Part shown: one piece after another, positions 1 through 5,377 of the stretch | How the letters are laid out: every line of letters begins with the position of its first letter | How positions within the stretch are numbered: the first letter of the stretch is position 1 | Source of the DNA: Pseudomonadota bacterium | Lineage (GTDB): Bacteria; Pseudomonadota; Gammaproteobacteria; Burkholderiales; SHXO01 | NCBI GenBank assembly: GCA_023430065.1 | Contig: JAEZCG010000211.1 | Location: 1 to 5,578 of the forward strand | Reading direction: 5' to 3' | Length of the DNA stretch: 5,578 bases | Position numbers and translations under genes: made by a program | The notes under the pieces: generated by a model | Told to the model about the DNA's origin: nothing | The model's database searches: none | The model's input: the letters and a program-made list of their open reading frames with translations, nothing else

Positions 1-366
1 GCAGTCGCGCTGCGCGCCAATCTCGCTATGGCCGCGCTCACGACTCTGGTCACGAACCCGCTCACCTTCCCGGTCGTCTATTACGCCGCCTACCGCATCG
101 GCTCGATCCTGTTGCCCGGCAATGGCGCGGCAGTGCGCGATGTCGAGATGTCCGAGGAGGCGGCCGAGCAGGCGCTGGAAGTGACCGGCTGGATCCCCAC
201 GCTGATCGATTGGGCCACCTCGGTCGGACCTGCGCTGGCCACGGGGCTTCTCATCCTCGCAATCGGCGCTGCGGGGGCGGGGTACCTGCTGGTGCACGTC
301 GCATGGGGGGTGGCTCACCTGCGCCGGAGACGACCGCCACCCGACCGAAATGGCGTCGACCGCTGA
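1..366 (+). CDS. DUF2062-type membrane protein, 3' part (start lies upstream)
   Basis: The reading frame is already open at base 1 and ends with TGA at 364-366, giving 121 visible residues of a protein that begins outside the window. The first residues (LRANLAMAALTTLVTNPLT, then FPVVYYAAYRIG) resemble the DUF2062 core, in which a conserved Asn-Pro-Leu-Thr stretch follows a short helix and leads into a Tyr-rich membrane segment. A second hydrophobic segment is visible at about residues 76-103, followed by an Arg-rich, probably cytoplasmic tail (LRRRRPPP). The function of DUF2062 proteins is not established. There is an ATG at 28, but homologous sequence continues upstream of it, so it is probably internal. 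The family call rests on motif memory only; the membrane-protein call is firmer. Confidence 0.72.
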   Translation, partial: AVALRANLAMAALTTLVTNPLTFPVVYYAAYRIGSILLPGNGAAVRDVEMSEEAAEQALEVTGWIPTLIDWATSVGPALATGLLILAIGAAGAGYLLVHVAWGVAHLRRRRPPPDRNGVDR

Positions 367-392
367 TGCCCGCTGGGCGCGCACGTACGCCA

Positions 393-421
393 TTGCCAAC
401 CGACTGCGGCGCCGATAGGCT
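393..421 (+). promoter_or_regulatory. possible sigma70-like promoter for dps-mpg
   Basis: In the 120-base gap before dps, TTGCCA (393-398, five of six matches to the -35 consensus) is followed after 17 bases by TAGGCT (416-421, only three of six matches to -10). The spacing is ideal but the -10 box is poor. No OxyR- or Fur-like palindrome was convincing in this gap. The rest of the gap holds only the ribosome binding site. Confidence 0.22.
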
Positions 422-470
422 TGTCGGGCAGGCTGCGATCGAGCGCCCACTGCTCATCTGTCATCCATTG

Positions 471-477
471 AAGAGGA
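471..477 (+). promoter_or_regulatory. ribosome binding site of dps
   Basis: AAGAGGA lies nine bases before the ATG at 487. It supports that start over the in-frame internal Met codons at residues 10 and 16. Confidence 0.7.
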
Positions 478-486
478 ATACCTGGC

Positions 487-984
487 ATGAAAGCCGTCAA
501 GCAATCCAAGTCCATGAAGATCGACATCGGCATGTCCGAAGGGGATCGCGCCAAGATCGCCGCCGGCCTCTCCGGCCTGCTCGCCGACAGCTACACGCTG
601 TACCTGATGACGCACAACTACCACTGGAACGTCACCGGGCCGATGTTCAACACGCTGCACCTGATGTTCATGGAGCAGTACACCGAGCAATGGAATGCAC
701 TCGACCTGATCGCCGAGCGGATCCGCGCGCTGGGCCATCCGGCACCGGGCACCTACAAGGAGTTCGTCAAGCTCGCCACCATCAAGGAGAGCGAGGGGGT
801 GCCGAAAGCGATGGACATGGTCCGCTACCTCGTCGCCGCCCAGGAAGCGACCGCGCGAACCGCGCGCAAGCTCTTCCCCGTGGTGGAGAAGGCCAACGAT
901 CAGCCCACGGCCGACCTGCTGACGCAGCGCCTGGAGGTGCACGAGAAGACCGCCTGGATGCTGCGCAGCCTGCTGGAGCAGTGA
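487..984 (+). CDS. dps: Dps family DNA-binding ferritin-like protein
   Basis: This 165-residue protein matches Dps, the dodecameric mini-ferritin that oxidises Fe(II) with hydrogen peroxide, stores the iron and shields DNA in the cytoplasm. The ferroxidase residues that sit across the subunit interface are all visible with family spacing: H46 in the [10 protein letters not shown] motif, H58, and D73 and E77 in [12 protein letters not shown]. Length is normal for the family. The N-terminal tail is lysine-rich (K2, K5, K8, K11), which in Escherichia coli Dps is the kind of tail that contacts DNA, so DNA binding is plausible (inference). The gene has a good ribosome binding site. Its TGA overlaps the GTG start of the downstream DNA glycosylase gene, so the two are probably co-transcribed and translationally coupled. 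Confidence 0.95.
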   Translation: MKAVKQSKSMKIDIGMSEGDRAKIAAGLSGLLADSYTLYLMTHNYHWNVTGPMFNTLHLMFMEQYTEQWNALDLIAERIRALGHPAPGTYKEFVKLATIKESEGVPKAMDMVRYLVAAQEATARTARKLFPVVEKANDQPTADLLTQRLEVHEKTAWMLRSLLEQ

Positions 985-1547
985 GCGACGGCGCCGGCTG
1001 GCGCCGCCTTCCCCGCGAGTTCTACCAGCGCGACACGCTCACCGTGGCGCGCGATCTGCTCGGGACGCTGCTCGTGCGCATTCACGACGGCGTCCCCATC
1101 GCCGGTCGGATCGTGGAGGTCGAGGCCTACCTCGGCCCTGCAGATCTCGCCGCGCATTCCTCCAAGGGGCTCACCGCACGCACCGCCACCATGTTCGGCC
1201 CCGCCGGACACGCCTATGTGTACATGATCTACGGCATGCACTACTGCATGAACGTGGTCACCGAGGGCGGCACCGGCACGGCCGTGCTGCTGCGCGCGCT
1301 GGAACCGCTGTGCAACGTCGCGGGGCGCACGCAGGGGCCCGCCCTGCTGTGCAAGGCGCTGCACATCGATCGGCGTCTGGATGGCGAGGACCTCCTCGGC
1401 GAGCGCCTGTTCCTCGCCGCTGCGCCCACCGCGCGTGCGCTGCGCATTGCCCGCCGCCCGCGCATCGGCGTGGAGTACGCCGGGCCCTGGGCGCGCCGCC
1501 TCCTGCGCTTCTACGTCAGCGGCAACCGTTTCGTATCGCGCCGCTAG
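981..1547 (+). CDS. mpg: 3-methyladenine DNA glycosylase (AAG/MPG family)
   Basis: This 188-residue protein belongs to the AAG/MPG family of base-excision repair glycosylases, which flip out and excise alkylated purines such as 3-methyladenine and hypoxanthine. Residues corresponding to the human AAG active site are present with correct spacing: E48 (general base) and Y50 in [10 protein letters not shown]59 in AAHS, the DNA-intercalating Y84 in YGM, and N91 in CMNV. The LLRALEPL and GPALLCKAL blocks follow. The GTG start at 981 was chosen because it forms a GTGA overlap with the dps stop and is followed at once by the conserved [20 protein letters not shown]-terminus; the open frame runs further upstream but only as a shadow of dps. 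The stretch between LEPL and GPALLC is shorter than in many homologues. The gene ends one base from the convergent osmC stop. Confidence 0.93.
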   Translation: MSDGAGWRRLPREFYQRDTLTVARDLLGTLLVRIHDGVPIAGRIVEVEAYLGPADLAAHSSKGLTARTATMFGPAGHAYVYMIYGMHYCMNVVTEGGTGTAVLLRALEPLCNVAGRTQGPALLCKALHIDRRLDGEDLLGERLFLAAAPTARALRIARRPRIGVEYAGPWARRLLRFYVSGNRFVSRR

Positions 1548-1555
1548 GCTAGCGG
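1541..1555. repeat. perfect 15-base palindrome spanning two convergent stop codons
   Basis: CCGCTAG-G-CTAGCGG has 7-base arms around a single central base. It contains the TAG of mpg (1545-1547) on the plus strand and the TAG of osmC (1549-1551) on the minus strand. As RNA it could fold into a 6-bp stem with a 3-base loop in either direction. There is no U-tract on either side, so a terminator function is unproven. Confidence 0.6.
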
Positions 1556-1974
1556 TCCAGTTCGGCCGTCATCGTGATGGCGGCATTCAGGACCTTCGAC
1601 ACCGGGCAGTTGGACGTCGCCTCGTTGGCGGCTGCCTCGAAGACCGCGCGATCGCCACCGGGGATGCGTGCGCGCACGTCCAGATGCACGCGCGTGATCG
1701 CAAACCCGGCACCCTCCTTCTCCAGCGTGACGGTCGCCGTCGTCGCGATGCGCTCCAACGCGACGTTGCTCGCGCCGAGCTGCGCCGCCAGCGCCATCGA
1801 GAAGCAGCCTGCATGCGCCGCCGCGATCAGCTCCTCGGGGTTCGTACCGGCTCCCTGCTCGAATCGCGTGGCAAACGAGTACTGCGTATCGCGCAGCACG
1901 CCGCTGTCGGTGGAGAGGGTGCCCTGGCCGGATTTCAGATCCCCGCTCCACGTTGCCGATCCCTTGCGCTTCAT
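1549..1974 (-). CDS. osmC: OsmC family peroxidase
   Basis: This 141-residue protein aligns by eye along its whole length with Escherichia coli OsmC, a homodimeric thiol peroxidase that reduces organic hydroperoxides. Conserved blocks are ATWSGDLKSGQGTLSTDSGVL, TRFEQGAGTNPEELIAAAHA and NCPVSKVL. The catalytic cysteine pair is present as C57 (HAGCFSM) and C123 (NCPVSK), along with R37 and E47/E48, which line the active site in the family. The start at 1974 was chosen because the protein then begins like OsmC, and GGGAG sits five bases upstream on the minus strand; a further in-frame ATG 31 codons upstream adds only unrelated Arg/Gly-rich sequence. The gene is convergent with mpg and divergent from the PQQ dehydrogenase gene, with a 141-base shared upstream region. 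Confidence 0.94.
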   Translation of the reverse strand: MKRKGSATWSGDLKSGQGTLSTDSGVLRDTQYSFATRFEQGAGTNPEELIAAAHAGCFSMALAAQLGASNVALERIATTATVTLEKEGAGFAITRVHLDVRARIPGGDRAVFEAAANEATSNCPVSKVLNAAITMTAELDR

Positions 1975-2115
1975 GTCCGCTCCCGCAGGTTTTCCGGATT
2001 CCGCCACGCGGCAAGTCCTGCGCCCGCCCGGTCGGCCACGCGCGATCCGTCTGGCGCGGTCAGGCATCCGGGTTGCCGCCCCGAGCGTTTCACCCAGAAG
2101 GAGCAGGAGAAGCGC
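1975..2115. other. shared upstream region of osmC and the dehydrogenase gene
   Basis: This 141-base divergent intergenic region should carry regulatory signals for both flanking genes. It contains no TA dinucleotide at all, so no ordinary sigma70 -10 box can be placed on either strand. GCCACGCG occurs twice in direct orientation (2003-2010 and 2035-2042), 32 bases apart, which is about three helical turns. A sigma54-like GG/GC pair near 2052-2064 has the wrong spacing. The only firm signals are the ribosome binding sites at the two ends. Confidence 0.5.
2098..2109 (+). promoter_or_regulatory. ribosome binding site(s) of the PQQ dehydrogenase gene
   Basis: Two purine-rich matches lie in tandem: AAGGAG (2098-2103) and AGGAG (2105-2109). 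The second is six bases before the ATG at 2116 and is the likelier one. They fix this start, which is followed by a signal peptide. Confidence 0.75.
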
Positions 2116-3852
2116 ATGAACACACCCGTGAATCGCCTGCGCGCCCTCGTCGCAGGCGGGCTGTCAGCGAGCTTCTTGTGTGCTGCAGGCGTGGCTGCAG
2201 CTCAACTCGATGGCAACCGTCTGAATGCCGCGGAGAAGGAGCCGGCCAACTGGATGACCTACCACGGGACTTACAAGTCCTGGCATTACAGTCCTCTCGA
2301 CCAGATCAACAGCAGGAACGTCACCAACCTGCGGGAAGCGTGGTCGCACGTGGCCTCGCGTGCAAACCGCGGCTTGCAGGGCTTCCCGCTGGTGATCGAC
2401 GGCGTGCTGTACTACTCCAGTCCCTACAATCATGTGTACGCACTGGACGGTGCCACCGGCAAGCCGGTGTGGACCTACCACCAGAAGCTGAATGAGGATC
2501 TGGTCGCGCGTCAGACACACTCGCCCTATAACCGTGGTATCGCCGCCGGCTATGGCAACATTTACATGGGCACGCTGGACGGCAAGCTGGTGGCGATCGA
2601 CATGCAAACCGGCGAGTTGAAGTGGGAAACCAAGTTGATCGACTCCGAGAAGCTGACGGTCGGATTCGTCGGCGCGCCGCTGCTGGTCAAGGACAAGGTG
2701 ATCATCGGATCGCAAGGCGGTGAGTGGCCGTATCGCGGGCCCATTTTCGGCGTGGATGCGAAGAGCGGCAAGCAGCTGTGGCATTTCTTCACCGTCGGCG
2801 GCAACGAGGACAACGGCGACGTCCGGGACACGTGGGGTAACGAGTCCTGGCGTACCGGTGGGGGCGGCGGCTGGAGCACCGGCACCTACGATCCCGAGAC
2901 CAACACCGTGTGGTGGGGCACGGGCAATCCGGCACCGCTGTACGACTGGGCCGGAGACAAATGGGAGACCGAAGGGCCGCGTCCGGGCATCAACCTGTAC
3001 ACGACCTCGGTCATCCTGCTCGATCCCGACACCGGAAAGCTCAAGGCGTATCACCAGCAGTTGCCGCACGATGCCTGGGACTTCGACTCTGCCGTCGGGG
3101 AATTCATGTTCATCGAGCGCGACGGCAAGAAATACGTGGTGCACGCGAACAAAGGTGGCTTCGTGTTCGTGTACGACCGCAACGGCAAGCTGCAGAACGT
3201 CTGGCGCGGCGTGGACAACATCAACTTCGTGAAGGACATCGACCCGAAGACCGGCGAGCTGGTCGGCCGTCGCGACATGTCTGCCGGAAAGCACGAGAAC
3301 CTGTGCCCGGCGATCAATGGCGGCTACAGCTGGCCGAGCGGGTCGTACAGCCCGAAGACCGGCCTCTACTACCGCGTCGGCTACGAGTGGTGCATGGACC
3401 TCGAGATCGTGAAGACCGAGCCGATCGTGGAACCGGTGGCGCAGCTGTTCATCGGTGCGGACTTCACCGTCAAAGGGCCGGGCAACGAAAAGCCGCACGG
3501 CCACATCCGCGCACGCGATCCGATCACCGGCAAAGTGAAATACGAGATCCGGTACCAGGCGCCGCCGCACGCCAGTCTGCTCACGACCGGCGGGAATCTG
3601 CTGTTCGTACCCGAGGCCGACGGCATGCTCGCTGCGTTCGACGCAACCGACGGCAAGCGGCTGTGGCAGCACAACAACGGTCAGGGCCACACCGGCGGCA
3701 TCATCACCTACACGGCCCAGGGCAAGCAGTACGTGGCCGTGATGACCGGCTGGGGCAGCCTGGTCGGCGACGGTTACGGTGACCTATTCGGTGAGCCGTG
3801 GAAGACCATGCCGAAAGATTCCGGCGTGATCAAGGTCTTTGCATTGCCCTAG
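2116..3852 (+). CDS. PQQ-dependent alcohol-type dehydrogenase, predicted lanthanide-binding, periplasmic
   Basis: This 578-residue quinoprotein carries a Sec signal peptide (about residues 1-29, AGVAAA before the likely cut) and an eight-bladed propeller of the methanol/ethanol dehydrogenase family, with tryptophan-docking repeats such as GTLDGKLVAIDMQTGELKW (152-170). Expected metal and PQQ ligands are visible: E203, N271 in GTGNPAP, W253 stacking under PQQ, and the catalytic Asp D322 in HDAWDFDSAV. D324, two residues after the catalytic Asp, is the extra Asp of XoxF, ExaF and PedH enzymes, which use lanthanides; calcium enzymes have Ala or Ser there. The adjacent Cys-Cys pair normally found before the NRG motif is absent, replaced around residues 133-141 by QTHSPYNRG. 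The second disulfide pair is kept as C397 and C426, spaced 29 residues as in MxaF. It should oxidise an alcohol or related compound and pass electrons to the cytochrome encoded next. The substrate cannot be told from the sequence, so a gene symbol is withheld. Confidence 0.93.
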   Translation: MNTPVNRLRALVAGGLSASFLCAAGVAAAQLDGNRLNAAEKEPANWMTYHGTYKSWHYSPLDQINSRNVTNLREAWSHVASRANRGLQGFPLVIDGVLYYSSPYNHVYALDGATGKPVWTYHQKLNEDLVARQTHSPYNRGIAAGYGNIYMGTLDGKLVAIDMQTGELKWETKLIDSEKLTVGFVGAPLLVKDKVIIGSQGGEWPYRGPIFGVDAKSGKQLWHFFTVGGNEDNGDVRDTWGNESWRTGGGGGWSTGTYDPETNTVWWGTGNPAPLYDWAGDKWETEGPRPGINLYTTSVILLDPDTGKLKAYHQQLPHDAWDFDSAVGEFMFIERDGKKYVVHANKGGFVFVYDRNGKLQNVWRGVDNINFVKDIDPKTGELVGRRDMSAGKHENLCPAINGGYSWPSGSYSPKTGLYYRVGYEWCMDLEIVKTEPIVEPVAQLFIGADFTVKGPGNEKPHGHIRARDPITGKVKYEIRYQAPPHASLLTTGGNLLFVPEADGMLAAFDATDGKRLWQHNNGQGHTGGIITYTAQGKQYVAVMTGWGSLVGDGYGDLFGEPWKTMPKDSGVIKVFALP

Positions 3853-3875
3853 GCGAGGGCACACCTTGACCGGGA

Positions 3876-3902
3876 ACGGGGCGGGCACGAATCCCGCCCC
3901 GT
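3876..3902 (+). repeat. perfect 10-bp GC-rich hairpin between dehydrogenase and cytochrome genes
   Basis: ACGGGGCGGG (3876-3885) is exactly complementary to CCCGCCCCGT (3893-3902), with the 7-base loop CACGAAT between them. It lies 23 bases after the dehydrogenase stop codon. No T-run follows, so it is not a classical intrinsic terminator. It could be a partial terminator or an mRNA 3'-end stabiliser that lets the dehydrogenase be made in excess over the cytochrome (inference). Confidence 0.65.
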
Positions 3903-3937
3903 CTGCTCGTCATCCACGAATCGTTCACTCACCGACC

Positions 3938-4495
3938 ATGCGATCCGTCATTCCCGGCGCGATTCTGCTTGCGACGATCGTCGCGGGCAGCGGCGCCCAT
4001 TCCGCAGATCCGACGAAGCCTGCGACCGCGTCCCCGGAAGGGGACACCGTGTCGGCGGCGCCTCAGCGGGCCGCCACCACCTATCTCGGCACCTTCGCCC
4101 CCGACGATGCGCCGTCGCAGCCGGCAACCGGCGAGCGGCCCGCGCGTGAGCCCGCGCCGCAGCCGAGCACCCCCGCCGAACAGTCGGCTCCCGCTCCACA
4201 GCAGCCGCAGGATGGCGAGGCCCAACAGGCCGATGGCGCAGCCGGATTCGACGTGAAGAACAACTTCCGCAACATCTGCAGTTTCTGTCACGCCGATTAC
4301 GGCCGCAAAGCGGGCCGCGGCCCGCAGCTGATGGACTCGCCGCGCTCGGACGAGTTTCTGTTCGACCGCATCAAACACGGGGTGACCGGGCGCATGCCCG
4401 GATTCGGCGGGACCTTCAGCGATGCGCAGATCAACCAGATCGTCAGATTCATCCGCTCGCTCAAGCCCGGCGAAGTACCGCAGAACCCCACATGA
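3938..4495 (+). CDS. periplasmic single-haem cytochrome c, likely electron acceptor of the dehydrogenase
   Basis: This 185-residue protein has a signal peptide (about residues 1-23, ending AHSA), then roughly 80 residues rich in Pro, Ala, Gln and Glu without predicted fold, then a compact C-terminal cytochrome c domain (about 104-176). The haem-binding site is CSFCH (C114, C117, H118), and M153 in GRMPGFGG is the likely distal haem ligand. The domain ends in the usual helix (SDAQINQIVRFIRSLKP). Position between a PQQ dehydrogenase and a MxaJ/XoxJ-like gene suggests the role of XoxG or cytochrome cL, but with a much smaller haem domain and an unusual linker. The start at 3938 was chosen because it gives a clean signal peptide; no good ribosome binding site precedes it. 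An in-frame ATG at 3839 overlaps the dehydrogenase gene and is unlikely. The stop overlaps the next start (ATGA). Confidence 0.9.
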   Translation: MRSVIPGAILLATIVAGSGAHSADPTKPATASPEGDTVSAAPQRAATTYLGTFAPDDAPSQPATGERPAREPAPQPSTPAEQSAPAPQQPQDGEAQQADGAAGFDVKNNFRNICSFCHADYGRKAGRGPQLMDSPRSDEFLFDRIKHGVTGRMPGFGGTFSDAQINQIVRFIRSLKPGEVPQNPT

Positions 4496-5265
4496 AGCTG
4501 CCTCGCATCGTCCTCGTCGCAGCCGCCCTTGCGCTGGCCGGGGTGCGCCCGGAACTTGTCGCCGCGCGCACGCTGGAGCAGATACGCGCTCTGGGCTCGA
4601 TCTCGATGTGCGCCCATCCCGACGCCCTGCCCTATGCGACGAACCGGGGAGAGCTCCCGGGTTTTCAAGTCGAGCTCGGGCGCGTCATCGCCGGGAAGCT
4701 GGGCGTGGATCTCCGGGTCGAGTGGCTGGTACCCCGGCGGCGCATCGCCGAGGTCAATTGCGACATGCTCATGGACCGCCCGCGCACCTCCGCTACGCAG
4801 GAGGGTCGCGTCCTGTCCGTTCCCTACCACCGCACCGGCATCGTATTGGCGCTGCGGCCGGATGCGCCCCCGGTGGCCGGCATTGCCGACCTCAAGAAGC
4901 ACCCGCGCGTGGGCGTGATGGTGGGATCGCTCGCCAGCGTGGTGCTCGGCCAGCAGGGCGTGCGCACCATTCCCTACGCCTTTCAGAGCGACATGCTCGA
5001 CGATCTCGCCGAGGCCCGGCTGACATCGGCCGCCGTCTCGGAGCCGAGCCTGATGTTTCGGCTGGCCCAGACACCCGACGCCGGGTTGCGCGTCTTCGCG
5101 CTGTTCGAGGCCGAGCCTGAACTGGCGTGGGACACCGCGCTCGCCCTGCGAGGCGCGGATGCACCCCTGGTGGATGCAGTCAACCGCGCACTCGCGCAGT
5201 CGATGGACGACGGGACCCTCGAGCGCATCTATGCTCGTTACGGCAGCGAGCACAGGCAACCCTGA
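4492..5265 (+). CDS. quinoprotein dehydrogenase-associated periplasmic binding protein (MxaJ/XoxJ-like)
   Basis: This 257-residue protein has a signal peptide (about residues 1-25) and the fold pattern of family 3 extracellular solute-binding proteins. Features shared with the MxaJ/XoxJ subgroup are the N-terminal MCAHPDALPYA block (compare CADPNNLPFS-type sequences), then NCDMLMDRPRT and the SVPYHRTGIVLAL stretch. C40 and C90 are its only cysteines and could form a disulfide. In methylotrophs such proteins accompany MxaF or XoxF and are thought to help assemble or activate the dehydrogenase in the periplasm rather than to feed a transporter. No permease or ATPase gene is next to it here, which fits. 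The ATG at 4492 overlaps the cytochrome stop, with no strong ribosome binding site of its own, so translation is probably coupled. A true solute-binding role cannot be excluded. Confidence 0.82.
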   Translation: MKLPRIVLVAAALALAGVRPELVAARTLEQIRALGSISMCAHPDALPYATNRGELPGFQVELGRVIAGKLGVDLRVEWLVPRRRIAEVNCDMLMDRPRTSATQEGRVLSVPYHRTGIVLALRPDAPPVAGIADLKKHPRVGVMVGSLASVVLGQQGVRTIPYAFQSDMLDDLAEARLTSAAVSEPSLMFRLAQTPDAGLRVFALFEAEPELAWDTALALRGADAPLVDAVNRALAQSMDDGTLERIYARYGSEHRQP

Positions 5266-5377
5266 ACCGCCGAATACTGTAATTAAATCCACCTGCACGG
5301 CACAACGCTTGCGAACGCCGGGAACAGGGTCGGCGCAACGGTGCGCGGCCATCGTTAACCACGTTCGGGAGATGCAG
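5266..5377. other. intergenic region before the last gene
   Basis: This 112-base gap follows the binding-protein gene. It has a short AT-rich island (about 5274-5288, TACTGTAATTAAATC), which stands out in this GC-rich sequence and may mark a promoter, although no -35 box with proper spacing could be assigned. A small hairpin, GCGCA-ACGG-TGCGC, lies at 5333-5346. GGGAG (5367-5371) is the ribosome binding site of the next gene. Confidence 0.4.

Noticed and set aside
410..445. OxyR-like site before dps
   Set aside because: Only a single ATAG half-site is present, and the spaced ATAG/CTAT pattern is missing.
210..980. upstream extension of the glycosylase frame
   Set aside because: It runs out of frame through dps; the conserved N-terminus of the family begins directly after GTG 981.
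2050..2066. sigma54-type promoter before the dehydrogenase gene
   Set aside because: The TGGCGC element is followed by GC one base too early, and the TTGC part is absent.
1975..2067. 31-codon N-terminal extension of OsmC
   Set aside because: The added residues are Arg/Gly-rich and unlike OsmC, while the start at 1974 has a good ribosome binding site and matches the family N-terminus.
1381..2115. upstream extension of the dehydrogenase frame
   Set aside because: The frame is open but crosses mpg and osmC, is Arg-rich without homology, and the signal peptide and ribosome binding site fix the start at 2116.
2170..2190. lipoprotein signal around C22 of the dehydrogenase
   Set aside because: The residues before the cysteine (SFL) do not fit a lipobox, and a standard cleavage site follows at AAA-Q.
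2164..3690. 508-residue open frame on the minus strand
   Set aside because: It lies wholly antisense to the well-supported PQQ dehydrogenase gene, has no recognisable motif, and long antisense frames are expected in GC-rich coding sequence.
3839..3937. earlier start for the cytochrome gene
   Set aside because: It would overlap the dehydrogenase end and the hairpin and would bury the signal peptide 33 residues inside the protein.
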